This document shows positions 16,824 through 26,114 of a stretch of 64,000 nucleotides of DNA, piece after piece; within the stretch, counting starts at the first letter, position 1; each line of letters begins with the position of its first letter. Location of the stretch: the NCBI GenBank assembly GCA_030698375.1, contig JAUYLL010000075.1, positions 20,004 through 84,003 of the forward strand, in the 5' to 3' direction. Under the pieces are notes generated by a model. The model made no database searches and was not told the origin of the DNA. It saw nothing but the letters and a program-made list of their open reading frames with translations. This DNA comes from Nocardioides sp. (GTDB lineage Bacteria > Actinomycetota > Actinomycetes > Propionibacteriales > Nocardioidaceae). The position numbers and the translations under genes are program-made.

Positions 16824-17528
16824 TCAGTCGCGGGTGGTGCGGTACTGGCCCTGGTAGAAGAGCAGCGGATCAGCCGGTCCGTCCTCGGTGAAGCCGAGGT
16901 CGACGACCTTGCCGACCACGATGTAGTGGTCGCCGGCCGGGTGCACGGCGTGGATGGTGCAGTCGACGTAGCCGATGACGCCGTCGAGGAGCGGCGAGCC
17001 AGTGCTGGAGGGGCTCCAGTCCACGTCGGCGAACTTGTCGATGCCACGCTTGGCCATCGTGTTGGACAGCTCGGTCTGCTCGGCGGCCAGGAAGTTCACG
17101 CAGAAGCTGCCGGAGCGCTGGATCGCCGGCCAGGCGCGTGAGGTCTTGGCCGGGATGAACGTCACCAGCGGCGGGAAGAGCGAGACGCTGGAGAACGACT
17201 GGCAGGTCATTCCCACCGGCTCCCCGCCGGAGTGCGCCGTGACCACGGTGACACCGCTGCAGAAGCGGCCGAGCACGTCGCGGAACTGGCGGGCCGCGGC
17301 CTGCGCCTCCTCGTCGTCCGCCCCGAGCTCGGCGCTCTCGCCCGGCCGGAGCTGGAAGTCGAAGGTCCCGAGGAAGGAGTCGATGAGCTCCTTCGGGGGC
17401 CACGAGTTCGCGGCGTCCTGCTTCATGCCCTCGGGGATCTCATGGTCCCCCCGCGGTGGATGGATGGTCGCGTCCTGCTCCACGTTCGCCTGCACCGCCT
17501 CGTCGTACCCCGTCGTGTCGACCCTCAC
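16824..17528 (-). CDS. hsaB: Flavin reductase component of the 3-HSA hydroxylase (HsaB)
   Basis: NADH:flavin reductase supplying reduced flavin to HsaA. The flavin-reductase-like domain spans about residues 78-234: FRDVLGRFCSGVTVVTA, VGMTCQSFSSVSLFPPLV, GSFCVNFLAAEQ, DHYIVVGKV and PLLFYQGQY. Taken from the GTG at 17528 it is 234 residues, with about 75 residues before the conserved domain that Mtb HsaB lacks. An ATG at 17426 with GAGGG upstream would give a 200-residue protein and may be the true start. Last gene of hsaA-hsaD-hsaC-hsaB. Confidence 0.85.
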   Translation of the reverse strand: MRVDTTGYDEAVQANVEQDATIHPPRGDHEIPEGMKQDAANSWPPKELIDSFLGTFDFQLRPGESAELGADDEEAQAAARQFRDVLGRFCSGVTVVTAHSGGEPVGMTCQSFSSVSLFPPLVTFIPAKTSRAWPAIQRSGSFCVNFLAAEQTELSNTMAKRGIDKFADVDWSPSSTGSPLLDGVIGYVDCTIHAVHPAGDHYIVVGKVVDLGFTEDGPADPLLFYQGQYRTTRD

Positions 17529-17541
17529 CCCCGAGCGCCCC

Positions 17542-18465
17542 TCAGGCCTGGTGCCCGACGCTGAAGTCGTGGCCCCAGTAGCTGACGGCGGTGCTCTCCC
17601 GGGCGACCCACTTCTCGTCGTCCACGGTCAGGCCCTCGGTGCCGTACTCCACGTCGAAGCCGCTCGGCGACTTCACGTAGAACGACACCATCTGGTCGTT
17701 CATGTGCCGCCCGAGGGTAGCGCTCAGCGGCGCCTTGTTGCGACGCACCCTCTCCAGGGCACGACCGACGTCGTCGAGCTTCGCGACCTCCATCATGATG
17801 TGCACGCACTTCGCGGGGTTCGGCATCGGCAGGAACGCCAGGGAGTGGTGCCGCGGGTTGCAGCCGAGGAAGCGCAGCCAGGCGGTGGAGCCCGGCTCCT
17901 TGCCGACGAACTCACCAGGCATTCGCATGGAGTCACGCAGGGAGAAGCCGAGGACGTCGGTGTAGAACCGCAGTGCCTCCTCGTCGTCGCCGACGGGGAG
18001 CACGATGTGCCCGAGCCCCTGCTCGCCGGTCACGAAGGTCTGGGCGTACGGCGTGACCAGCGGCCGCGACTCGTAGGTGATCCCGCAGAACAGCTCCCAC
18101 TCGTTCTCGAACGGGTCGCTGAACCGGACGAAGGCCTCGACCCGGCGCTCGGCGCACTCCTCGGCGTTGCCCTCCTCAACGTCGACCCCGTGGTGCTTGA
18201 GGTGGTCGGCCGCGGCGTTGAGCGCCCGCCGGTCGGCGACCTCCCAGCCCGCGCAGCCGAGCCGGTCGTGCTCGGAGGGCACGACCACGATGCGCGCGGA
18301 GACGTCGTCCATCCGGAAGTAGAGGTGGTCGGGGTTCGGGCCCTTCACGTCGACCAGGCCGAGGACCTTGCCGGCGAAGGTGCGCCAGGCGTCGAGGTCC
18401 GTGCTCTCGACGCGGACGTAGCCCATCGAGCGGATGTCGATGCCGGGGGATGTGGTGGTGTTCAT
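17542..18465 (-). CDS. hsaC: Iron-dependent extradiol dioxygenase HsaC
   Basis: 307-residue type I extradiol dioxygenase that meta-cleaves the catechol 3,4-DHSA. Two vicinal-oxygen-chelate domains; iron ligands H153 (GLGHIVLP), H222 (CVHIMMEV) and E273 (FDVEYGTEG) are all present. GAGAGGA precedes the ATG. It is 10 bp downstream of hsaD and 13 bp upstream of hsaB, consistent with one hsaADCB message controlled by the KstR box at 20593. Confidence 0.94.
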   Translation of the reverse strand: MNTTTSPGIDIRSMGYVRVESTDLDAWRTFAGKVLGLVDVKGPNPDHLYFRMDDVSARIVVVPSEHDRLGCAGWEVADRRALNAAADHLKHHGVDVEEGNAEECAERRVEAFVRFSDPFENEWELFCGITYESRPLVTPYAQTFVTGEQGLGHIVLPVGDDEEALRFYTDVLGFSLRDSMRMPGEFVGKEPGSTAWLRFLGCNPRHHSLAFLPMPNPAKCVHIMMEVAKLDDVGRALERVRRNKAPLSATLGRHMNDQMVSFYVKSPSGFDVEYGTEGLTVDDEKWVARESTAVSYWGHDFSVGHQA

Positions 18466-18475
18466 GATGTTCCTC

Positions 18476-19390
18476 TCAGGACCGCTCGCGGTGCCGCGCG
18501 AGGAACGCCAGGGCGACCTCCGCGAACTCCTCGGCGGCCTCGATCTGGGCCCAGTGGCCGCAGTTCGGGAAGACGTGCAACGACGCCTTGGGCATCAGCT
18601 TCAGCGCGGCGAACGCGCCGTCGAGCGGGTTGACGCGGTCCTCGCGCCCCCAGGTCAGCAGGGTGTGCTTGCGCAGGCGGTGCGCCTCGCGCCAGAGCAT
18701 CCCGTCCTCGGCGGTCTCGGGGTTCCAGAACGACATGCCCATCGAGCGCATCGCCTCCAGCGAGCCGGGCGCGGTCGCGTCGGCGAACCGCTCCTCGACC
18801 AGCTCGTCGGTGACCAGGGACTGGTCGACGACCATCGTCTCGATGAACGCCCGCAACGCCTCGCGGCTGGGGTTCGCGCTGAACTCCATCAGCCGCTTGA
18901 CGCCCTCAGTGGGGTCAGCGTGGAAGAGGTTGAGGCTCAGCCCGCCGGGACCCATGAGGATGAGCCGCCCCACCCGCTCGGGGTGCATGAGCGCCAGGCG
19001 CATCGCCGTACCGCCCCCGAGGCTGTTGCCGAGCAGGTGCACCTTCTCGATGCCCAGCTCGTCGAGCAGGGCCACCACGGCCGTGGCGGAGTGTCGGTAG
19101 AAGTTGCCGACCACCTCGGGCTTGTCGGAGGTGCCGAACCCGGGCTGGTCGACCAGCAGGGTCCGCAGGGAGCCCGCGAAGTGCGGCAGCGCACGGCCGA
19201 AGTTCGACCAGGCCGAGGCCCCCGGCCCGCCGCCGTGCAGCATCACCAGCGGCAGGCCCGCGCCGACCGGCGTCACACCCTCGCGAGGACCGGCCTCGTA
19301 GTAGCCGAGGGTCAGGTCGCCGGCCTTCGCCGAGTGGTGGGTCGTCTCCTTCGCGAAGGCGCTGACGTCGTACGGGTGCGTGTCGGTCAC
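18476..19390 (-). CDS. hsaD: Meta-cleavage product hydrolase HsaD
   Basis: 304-residue alpha/beta hydrolase that splits the ring-cleaved steroid 4,9-DSHA into HIP and 2-hydroxyhexa-2,4-dienoate. Oxyanion stretch LHGGGPGASAW, nucleophile S123 in GNSLGG, D251 in WGREDRVNPLDG and H279 in NCGHW form the complete catalytic set. The GTG start directly follows the hsaA stop. Confidence 0.94.
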   Translation of the reverse strand: MTDTHPYDVSAFAKETTHHSAKAGDLTLGYYEAGPREGVTPVGAGLPLVMLHGGGPGASAWSNFGRALPHFAGSLRTLLVDQPGFGTSDKPEVVGNFYRHSATAVVALLDELGIEKVHLLGNSLGGGTAMRLALMHPERVGRLILMGPGGLSLNLFHADPTEGVKRLMEFSANPSREALRAFIETMVVDQSLVTDELVEERFADATAPGSLEAMRSMGMSFWNPETAEDGMLWREAHRLRKHTLLTWGREDRVNPLDGAFAALKLMPKASLHVFPNCGHWAQIEAAEEFAEVALAFLARHRERS

Positions 19391-20557
19391 TCAGTACATC
19401 CCGGGGTCGATCTTGTGCCCGAACTCGTGGGCGCCGAACATCTGCAGGGCCCGCTCGGGGTCGTTGGCGGCGTGCACACGACCGGCGTGTGCGTCACGCC
19501 ATGCCCGCTGGAGATAGGTGCCCTCGGCGAGCGCGCGGCCCCCGGAGGCCTCGAAGAGCGCGTCGATCGCATCCAGCGCGCGCTGGCTGCCCAGCACCTG
19601 GTCACGACGGACCTTGAGGCGCAGCCGCAGCGGGATCTTCTCCCCCTTGGCGACGTGCGCCTGCTCCTCGCGGATGTTGTTCACCAGCAGCGCCCAGGCC
19701 GCGTCGATCTCGCTCGAGGCGCGCGCGATGCGGACCGCCGCGAACGGGTCGAGGGACGCCTTCTCCCCCAGGTACGCCGCACGGACCCGCTTCTGCTGCA
19801 TCTCGATGTGCTCGGCGTAGGACCCCTCGGCCATGCCGATGATCGGCGTGGTGATGGTGCCGGAGAAGATCGAGTGGAACGGCAGCTTGTAGAGGTCCGA
19901 GGTGTTCTGCTCCTGGCCCGGGCCGAAGCACCGACCGGTGTCACTCATCGACAGGGTGAACGCCTCGGGGATGAAGGCGTCCTCCACCACGACGTCGTTG
20001 GAACCGGTGCCGCGCAGACCGACGACGTTCCAGACGTCGACGATCGTGTACTTGTCGCGCGGGACCATGAAGGTCTTGAAGTCGACGACGTTGCCCTCGG
20101 TGTCGAAGACCAGCCCGCCGAGGAGCACCCACGCACAGTGGTCGCAGCCGGAGGAGAAGCTCCACTTGCCGGAGAGGGTGTATCCGCCCTCGGTCTGGAT
20201 CGCCTTGCCCGTGGGGGCGTACGAGGAGCTGAGCCGGGTCGAGGTGTCGCTCCCCCACACCGCCTGCTGGGCCTCGTCGGGGAAGAGCGCGACCTGCCAC
20301 GGGTGCACCCCGACGACCGAGGAGACCCATCCGGTCGAGCCGCACGCGCTGGCGATCATCTTGACGGCGGTGTAGAAGTCGACCGGGTCCGACTCGAGCC
20401 CGTCGAAACGACGGGGCTGCAGCAGCCGGAAGAAGCCGGCCTCGTCGAGCTCCTTGATCGAGGCCTCGGGGACGACGCGCATCCGCTCGGCATCCTCCGC
20501 GCGGTCGCGGAAGGTGGGAAGCAGGTCCTGCACGGCGTCGAGCACTGCCTGGGACAT
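19391..20557 (-). CDS. hsaA: 3-HSA hydroxylase oxygenase component HsaA
   Basis: 388-residue group D flavin monooxygenase with the acyl-CoA-dehydrogenase fold; it hydroxylates 3-HSA to the catechol 3,4-DHSA using flavin reduced by HsaB. Seen: LLQPRRFDGLE, ACGSTGWVSSVVGVHPWQ, YTLSGKWSFSSGCDH and the GRALAEGTYLQRAWRDAHAGRVH C-terminal pattern in separate segments. GGAG sits 7 nt before the ATG. First gene of hsaADCB, with a KstR-like box 36 nt upstream of its start. Confidence 0.93.
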   Translation of the reverse strand: MSQAVLDAVQDLLPTFRDRAEDAERMRVVPEASIKELDEAGFFRLLQPRRFDGLESDPVDFYTAVKMIASACGSTGWVSSVVGVHPWQVALFPDEAQQAVWGSDTSTRLSSSYAPTGKAIQTEGGYTLSGKWSFSSGCDHCAWVLLGGLVFDTEGNVVDFKTFMVPRDKYTIVDVWNVVGLRGTGSNDVVVEDAFIPEAFTLSMSDTGRCFGPGQEQNTSDLYKLPFHSIFSGTITTPIIGMAEGSYAEHIEMQQKRVRAAYLGEKASLDPFAAVRIARASSEIDAAWALLVNNIREEQAHVAKGEKIPLRLRLKVRRDQVLGSQRALDAIDALFEASGGRALAEGTYLQRAWRDAHAGRVHAANDPERALQMFGAHEFGHKIDPGMY

Positions 20558-20592
20558 CGGGTGACTCCTGTCTAGGGGGGCGAGCCCAATAC

Positions 20593-20606
20593 TAGAACAC
20601 GTTCTT
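20593..20606. promoter_or_regulatory. KstR operator upstream of hsaA (one mismatch)
   Basis: TAGAACACGTTCTT matches TnnAACnnGTTnnA except the last position (T for A). It lies between the hsaF stop and the hsaA start, 36 nt from the ATG, and gives hsaADCB its own promoter separate from hsaEGF. Binding is inferred. Confidence 0.78.
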
Positions 20607-20620
20607 GTTCTGGACCAGGA

Positions 20621-21700
20621 TCAGCGGTTCGCGTCTTCCTTGTCCGCTTCCGCGCGGAGCATCAGCGCGATGTCGATGAGCTGATCCTCCTGACCACCGA
20701 TCAGCTTGCGGCGACCCGCCTCGAGCAGGATCTTCGCGCCCGAGACGTCGTAGCGCTCCGCCGCGTTGCCGGCGTGCTTGAGGAAGGAGGAGTAGACGCC
20801 GGCGTACCCCATCATCAGGGTCATCCGGTCCAAGCGGCATTCCTCCGGCATCGCGGGGCGGATGACGTCCTCGCTGGCGTCGACGATCTGGAGGAAGTCC
20901 ACCCCGGTGCGCCAGCCGAGCTTGTCGCAGACGCCGATGAACGCCTCGAGCGGCGTGTTGCCCGCGCCGGCACCGAAGCGGCGGACCGAGCCGTCGATCT
21001 GGGTCGCCCCCGACCGCGCCGCGATGATGGTGTTCGCCACACCGAGCCCGAGGTTCTCGTGGCCGTGGAAGCCCACGGTCGCGTCGCCGGAGATCTCGGC
21101 GAAGACCGCGGAGACCCGGTCGGCGGTCTGCTCCATCACCAGGGCGCCGGCGGAGTCGACGACATAGACGCACTGGCAGCCGGCGTCGACCATGGTCCGG
21201 GCCTGCTTGGCGAGCACCTCGGGCGGCTGGGTGTGGCTCATCATCAGGAACCCGACGGTCTCCAGGCCGAGCTCGCGGGCCAGCGCGAAGTGCTGCTGGG
21301 AGGTGTCGGCCTCGGTGCAGTGGGTGGCGATGCGACAGATCTGGCCACCGTTGTCCTGCGCGGCGCGGATGTCGTCCTTGGTGCCGACGCCGGGGAGCAT
21401 GAGGAAGGCGATCTTGGCCTGCTTCGCGGTCTCCGCCGCGATCTTGATGAGCTCCTGCTCCGGGGTGCGGGAGAACCCGTAGTTGAAGCTGGAGCCACCG
21501 AGACCGTCGCCGTGGGCGACCTCGATCACCGGGATGCCGGAGGAGTCCAGCGCCTCGACGATGTCGTGCACCTCCTGACCGGTGAACTGGTGCCGCTTGT
21601 GGTGCGACCCGTCGCGCAGGCAGGTGTCGGTCAGGCGCAGGTCCAGGTCGCCACCGTGGGTGTCGGCCCAGGTCCGGGCAAGGGTGTTCTCGGCGGGCAT
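20621..21700 (-). CDS. hsaF: 4-hydroxy-2-oxohexanoate/oxovalerate aldolase HsaF
   Basis: 359-residue pyruvate aldolase that splits 4-hydroxy-2-oxohexanoate into pyruvate and propanal, which is channelled to HsaG. Metal and catalytic residues: RDGSH (29-33, D30) and H212/H214 in [15 protein letters not shown] precedes the ATG. Starts 2 bp after the hsaG stop. Order hsaE-hsaG-hsaF equals Mtb Rv3536c-Rv3534c. Confidence 0.93.
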   Translation of the reverse strand: MPAENTLARTWADTHGGDLDLRLTDTCLRDGSHHKRHQFTGQEVHDIVEALDSSGIPVIEVAHGDGLGGSSFNYGFSRTPEQELIKIAAETAKQAKIAFLMLPGVGTKDDIRAAQDNGGQICRIATHCTEADTSQQHFALARELGLETVGFLMMSHTQPPEVLAKQARTMVDAGCQCVYVVDSAGALVMEQTADRVSAVFAEISGDATVGFHGHENLGLGVANTIIAARSGATQIDGSVRRFGAGAGNTPLEAFIGVCDKLGWRTGVDFLQIVDASEDVIRPAMPEECRLDRMTLMMGYAGVYSSFLKHAGNAAERYDVSGAKILLEAGRRKLIGGQEDQLIDIALMLRAEADKEDANR

Positions 21701-21702
21701 GG

Positions 21703-22617
21703 TCAGCTCCCCTTCGTGGTGGTGGCCGCGAGAGCGGCGCGCGCGATGTTCTGGCCGACCTGCGTGGCGGCGGCGGTCATGATGTCGAGGTTGCCGGCGT
21801 ACGGCGGCAGGAAGTCGCCCGCGCCCTCCACCTCGACGAAGATGCTGACCTTGGTCTGGCCCAGCGTGGCCGGGGACGGGTCGTCGATCTGGGGCTCCTG
21901 CAGGAGCCGGTAGCCCGGGACGTATTCCTGGACCGCCTTCTCCATCGCCAGGATGCTGGTGACCACGGCGTCGCGGTCCGCGTCGGGCGCGATCGCGCAG
22001 AAGATCGTGTCGCGCATGATCATCGGCGGCTCGGCCGGGTTGAGGATGATGATCGCCTTGCCGCGGGCGGCGCCGCCGATCTCCTCGACACCGCGGCTGG
22101 TGGTCCGCGTGAACTCGTCGATGTTCGCGCGGGTGCCGGGGCCGGCCGAGACGCTCGAGACCGAGGCGACGATCTCTGCGTAGGACACCTCCGCGGCCCG
22201 GGAGACCGCCGCCACCATCGGGATGGTGGCCTGGCCGCCGCAGGTGATCATGTTGACGTTCCACGCGTCCACGTGGGCCTCGCCGTTGACCGGCGGGATG
22301 ACCGCGGGCCCGACCGAGGCCGGGGTGAGGTCGACCGCACGGATGCCGGCCTCCTGGTACCGGGGCGCGTACTCACGGTGCACGTACGCCGAGGTGGCCT
22401 CGAAGATCAGGTCCGGCAGCTCGTCCTGCTTCAGCAGCCAGTCGACGCCCTCGTGGCTCGCCTCGAGCCCCCTCTCCGTCGCCAGGCGGAGCCCCTCGGA
22501 GGACGGGTCCACACCGATCATCCAGCGCGGCTCGATGAGGTCGCTGCGCAGCAGCTTGTACATCAGGTCGGTGCCGATGTTGCCCGGTCCGACGATCGCG
22601 GCGGTCAGCTTGCTCAT
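21703..22617 (-). CDS. hsaG: Acylating aldehyde dehydrogenase HsaG
   Basis: 304-residue NAD-dependent dehydrogenase converting propanal (or acetaldehyde) to the CoA ester in complex with HsaF. Nucleotide loop GPGNIG (10-15) and catalytic C126 in [11 protein letters not shown] are visible. GAGGAG lies 5 nt before the ATG at 22617; an in-frame ATG at 22635 overlapping the hsaE stop is a less likely start. Confidence 0.93.
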   Translation of the reverse strand: MSKLTAAIVGPGNIGTDLMYKLLRSDLIEPRWMIGVDPSSEGLRLATERGLEASHEGVDWLLKQDELPDLIFEATSAYVHREYAPRYQEAGIRAVDLTPASVGPAVIPPVNGEAHVDAWNVNMITCGGQATIPMVAAVSRAAEVSYAEIVASVSSVSAGPGTRANIDEFTRTTSRGVEEIGGAARGKAIIILNPAEPPMIMRDTIFCAIAPDADRDAVVTSILAMEKAVQEYVPGYRLLQEPQIDDPSPATLGQTKVSIFVEVEGAGDFLPPYAGNLDIMTAAATQVGQNIARAALAATTTKGS

Positions 22618-22631
22618 GGGTCTCCTCGTGG

Positions 22632-23420
22632 TCATTCGGTGAAGGCGAGCCGGACGCTGCCCAGGCCGTCGAAGACGGCCTCGAAGTCGTCACCCGCGGT
22701 GACGTCGATCGCGCGGTGGACGCTGCCGGGCAGGATCACGTGCCCCGCCTCGAGCGTCACGCCGAATGACGCGACCTTGCGCGCCAGCCAGGCCACCGCC
22801 GTCACGGGGTTGCCGAGCACGGCGTCCGAGCGGCCAGCAGCGACCTGCTCGCCATTCTTCAGCAAACGCGCCTCGACGGCGGTCAGGTCCAGCTCAGTGG
22901 GAGCGACCCGCTCCGGGCCGAGCACGTAGCCGGCCGACGAGGCATTGTCGGCGATGGTGTCCGCGATCTTGATATCCCACGCGGTGATCCGGCTGTCGAT
23001 GAGCTCGATCGCGGGCGCGACCGCCTCGGTGGCCGCGATGACGTCGTCCTCGGTGCACCCCTCCCCCGGCAGCGTCGCGCCGAGGATGAAGGCCACCTCG
23101 ACCTCCACGCGGGGGGTGCAGTAGCGCCCTGCGCTCACAGGCTCGGCGGCAGAGACCGCCATGTCGGACAGCAGGTGCCCGTAGTCCGGCTCGTCGACGC
23201 CCATCATCTCCTGCATCGCCTTCGACGAGAGGCCCACCTTGTGGCCGTGCACGGTGGCGCCGTCGTCGAGCCGCTGACGGATGTTCATCAGCTGAATCTC
23301 GTAGGCGTCGACCACGTCGATGGCGGGCCAGGTCTGGCGGAGCGGGGGAATCGGTCGGCGGCTACGCTCGGCCTCGGCCAGCGCTGCTGCGACCTCACGT
23401 CGTACGTCGTCGGAGAGCAT
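22632..23420 (-). CDS. hsaE: 2-hydroxypenta/hexa-2,4-dienoate hydratase HsaE
   Basis: 262-residue hydratase of the MhpD/fumarylacetoacetase-like family that adds water to 2-hydroxyhexadienoate released by HsaD. Seen: [20 protein letters not shown], the acidic metal-site region [10 protein letters not shown] and the [11 protein letters not shown] segment. The ATG is 10 nt from the KstR box and has no ribosome-binding site, so a leaderless or very short leader is likely. First gene of hsaEGF; divergent from kstD. Confidence 0.92.
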   Translation of the reverse strand: MLSDDVRREVAAALAEAERSRRPIPPLRQTWPAIDVVDAYEIQLMNIRQRLDDGATVHGHKVGLSSKAMQEMMGVDEPDYGHLLSDMAVSAAEPVSAGRYCTPRVEVEVAFILGATLPGEGCTEDDVIAATEAVAPAIELIDSRITAWDIKIADTIADNASSAGYVLGPERVAPTELDLTAVEARLLKNGEQVAAGRSDAVLGNPVTAVAWLARKVASFGVTLEAGHVILPGSVHRAIDVTAGDDFEAVFDGLGSVRLAFTE

Positions 23421-23430
23421 GTCCCCATGC

Positions 23431-23444
23431 TAGAACCTGTTCCA
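23431..23444. promoter_or_regulatory. KstR operator, perfect, shared by hsaE and kstD
   Basis: TAGAACCTGTTCCA fits TnnAACnnGTTnnA exactly. It occupies the middle of the 34-bp gap between the divergent hsaE and kstD start codons, 10 nt from each, so one bound repressor would block both transcripts. Confidence 0.88.
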
Positions 23445-23454
23445 GTTTTGCGCC

Positions 23455-25221
23455 ATGACGGACTCTTCTGCGGGCGCCGTCGCGCCTGCGACCCCCGCCT
23501 CGCTCCCTGCTGAGGTCGACGTGATCGTGGTCGGCGCCGGAGGTGCCGGGATGACGGCCGCGCTCGCCGCCGGTGTGCAGGGCCTCGACACCGTTCTCCT
23601 GGAGAAAAGCCCCTGGTTCGGCGGCTCCACCGCGCGCAGCGGCGGAGGCGTCTGGATCCCCGGCAACTACGCGCTCCTGGCCTCCGGCGAGTTCCCTGAC
23701 GTCGAGGCCGACCTCGCCGAGTCCAAGCGCTACCTCGACGCCATCGTCGGCGACCGGGTTCCGAAGGTGCGTCGCGACACCTACATCGACCGCGGCCGCG
23801 AGGTGATGGACTTCATCAAGGCCCACACCCCCGTCCGTTTCGCCTGGGTGCCCGAGTACGCCGACTACCTCCCCGAGCAGCCCGGGGGCCGGGCCCGGGG
23901 CCGCAGCGTCGAGCCAGTCCCACTGGACGGGACCTTCCTCGGATCCGAGCTCGAACGCCTCCACCCGCCGTACACCAAGGCGCCGGCGAACCTGATCATC
24001 ACCCAGGCGGACTTCCGCAAGGTGAGCCTCGGTCTGCGGACGTGGAAGGGCCCCTTCACCCTCCTCAGGGCTGCCGTGAAGCGGTCGATCGCCTCGTTCC
24101 GCCGTCGCCGCATGTACGCCATGGGCAACGCGATCGCCATCGGCCTGCGCAAGGGCCTCGCGGACGCCGGGGTCCCGGTGCACTACGAGACCGACCTCGT
24201 CGACCTGCTCCTCGAGGACGGCCGGGTCACCGGTGTCCGGGTCCGCCAGGGGGCGACCGAGGACGACCCCGGCACGCTGCGGGAGATCCGCGCCCGGCGC
24301 GGCGTCATCCTCGGCAGCGGTGGGTTCGAGAAGAACCAGGAGATGCGGGAGAAGTACCTGCCCGGCCCCACGGACGCCGCGTGGTCGACTGCCTCGGTCA
24401 ACAACACCGGCGCCGGTCTCGTCGCCGGCATCACCGCGGGCGCGGACACCGACCTCCTGGACGACGCCTGGTGGGGCCCCACGATCCCGCTCCCGAACGG
24501 CCCGTGGTTCTGCCTCGCCGAGCGCAACCTGCCCGGCTCGATCATCGTCAACGGTGCCGGCGAGCGCTTCATGAACGAGGCGCTGCCCTACGTTGAGGCC
24601 ACCCATGCGATCTACGAGGGCGAGGCAACCGGCGTTCCGCACGTCCCGGCCTGGATGATCATCGACCAGCGCTACCGCAACCGGTACGTCTTCGCGGGAC
24701 TCTCGCCGCGCCAGCCCTTCCCCGGGCGGTGGCTCAAGAGCGGCGTCGTCGTGAAGGGCGCGACGCTGGCCGAGTTGGCCGAGAAGCTCGACCTGCCCGC
24801 TGACGCCCTGGCGGGAACCGTCGACCGGTTCAACGGGTTCGCCCGCTCCGGGGTCGACGAGGACTTCCACCGTGGCGAGTCGGCGTACGACAAGTACTAC
24901 TCCGACCACACCGTGAAGCCGAACCCCTCGCTGAACACCATCGACCAGGGGCCCTTCTACGCCGTCAAGATCGTCCCGGGTGACCTCGGCACCAAGGGTG
25001 GTCTCGTGACCGACGAGCGCGCCCGGGTGCTGCGCCCCGACGGCTCCGTCGTCGACGGGCTGTACGCCGCCGGCAACGTCAGCTCCGCGGTCATGGGCAC
25101 CACCTACCCCGGCCCGGGTGGCACCATCGGCCCCGCGCTCACCTTCGGCTACCTCGCGGCCGAGGACTGCCGCAACGCCGCCCCCGCCTCCCGCGGGACC
25201 GTCGACGGCCAGGAGGCCTGA
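23455..25221 (+). CDS. kstD: 3-ketosteroid delta-1-dehydrogenase KstD
   Basis: 588-residue FAD enzyme introducing the 1,2 double bond in ring A of 3-ketosteroids, the step that with 9-alpha-hydroxylation opens ring B. FAD loop GAGGAG (27-32), GGSTARSGGGVWIP, PFYAVKIVPGDLGTKGG near the active site and the C-terminal TYPGPGGTIGPALTFG are visible. The ATG lies 10 nt from the KstR box without a ribosome-binding site, suggesting leaderless translation. Overlaps hsd4B by 1 bp; hsaE/kstD/hsd4B order equals Mtb Rv3536c-Rv3538. Confidence 0.94.
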   Translation: MTDSSAGAVAPATPASLPAEVDVIVVGAGGAGMTAALAAGVQGLDTVLLEKSPWFGGSTARSGGGVWIPGNYALLASGEFPDVEADLAESKRYLDAIVGDRVPKVRRDTYIDRGREVMDFIKAHTPVRFAWVPEYADYLPEQPGGRARGRSVEPVPLDGTFLGSELERLHPPYTKAPANLIITQADFRKVSLGLRTWKGPFTLLRAAVKRSIASFRRRRMYAMGNAIAIGLRKGLADAGVPVHYETDLVDLLLEDGRVTGVRVRQGATEDDPGTLREIRARRGVILGSGGFEKNQEMREKYLPGPTDAAWSTASVNNTGAGLVAGITAGADTDLLDDAWWGPTIPLPNGPWFCLAERNLPGSIIVNGAGERFMNEALPYVEATHAIYEGEATGVPHVPAWMIIDQRYRNRYVFAGLSPRQPFPGRWLKSGVVVKGATLAELAEKLDLPADALAGTVDRFNGFARSGVDEDFHRGESAYDKYYSDHTVKPNPSLNTIDQGPFYAVKIVPGDLGTKGGLVTDERARVLRPDGSVVDGLYAAGNVSSAVMGTTYPGPGGTIGPALTFGYLAAEDCRNAAPASRGTVDGQEA

Positions 25222-26114
25222 TGCCCATCGATCCCAAGGTCGCCATCGGCGCCCAGCTGCCCGACCGGACCTTCTCCTGGTCGGCCAGCGACGTCCTGCT
25301 GTACCACCTGGGCCTCGGGGCCGGGTCGACCCCCGGCGATCAGACCGACCCCAACGCACTGCGCTACACCCTCGACGACGCGCACCTGCAGGTGCTGCCC
25401 AGCTTCGGGGTCGTCGCGCCGACCTTCCACGAGACGAACCCCCCGCCCCTCGACCTGCCCGGCTGCGACATCGACCTGGCCCAGGTGCTGCACGGCAGCC
25501 AGGAGGTCGTCGTGCACGGCCCGCTGCCCACGAGCGGCAGCGCCGTCGTGCACACCCGGATCAGCGACGTGTGGGACAAGGGCAAGGCCTCGGTCATCGT
25601 CCAGGAGGGCGAGGCGCGGACCGAGGACGGCGACCCGTTGTTCACCACCCGGTCGAGCATCTTCGTGCGCGGCGAGGGTGGCTGGGGCGGCGAGCGCGGC
25701 CCCTCGACCAAGGTGGCGCTGCCCGAGCGCGAGCCCGACGCCGACGTCTCCTACGCCACCACGCCCCAGCAGGCGCTGCTCTACCGGCTCTGCGGCGACC
25801 GCAACCCGCTGCACGCCGACCCCGCGTTCGCCGAGGGCGCCGGCTTCCCGGCGCCGATCCTGCACGGGCTGTGCTCCTACGGCATCGTGCTGCGCCTGGT
25901 CGTCGACGCCCTGCTCGACGCGGACGTCGCGCAGGTGCGCGGGTACGCCGCGCGCTTCGCCGGCGTGGTCTTCCCCGGGGAGACGATCCGGGTGCGCGCC
26001 TGGGACGAGGGGGACCGCGTGCTGGTCACGGCCACCATCGCAGGCCTGGGCGAGCGCGACGGGGCACCCGTCCTCGCCGACTGCGTGGTGACCAAGGCCA
26101 GGGGCGAGGGGTGA
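25221..26114 (+). CDS. hsd4B: MaoC-type enoyl-CoA hydratase (Hsd4B-like, Rv3538)
   Basis: 297-residue double-hotdog hydratase. The catalytic hydratase-2 motif is CGDRNPLHADPAFA (D193, N195, H198) followed by PAPILHGLCSYG. In Mtb the gene next to kstD encodes the hydratase of steroid side-chain beta-oxidation, and this copy is in the same place. AGGAGG precedes the ATG, which shares one base with the kstD stop; its own stop overlaps the next gene by 4 bp. Confidence 0.88.
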   Translation: MPIDPKVAIGAQLPDRTFSWSASDVLLYHLGLGAGSTPGDQTDPNALRYTLDDAHLQVLPSFGVVAPTFHETNPPPLDLPGCDIDLAQVLHGSQEVVVHGPLPTSGSAVVHTRISDVWDKGKASVIVQEGEARTEDGDPLFTTRSSIFVRGEGGWGGERGPSTKVALPEREPDADVSYATTPQQALLYRLCGDRNPLHADPAFAEGAGFPAPILHGLCSYGIVLRLVVDALLDADVAQVRGYAARFAGVVFPGETIRVRAWDEGDRVLVTATIAGLGERDGAPVLADCVVTKARGEG

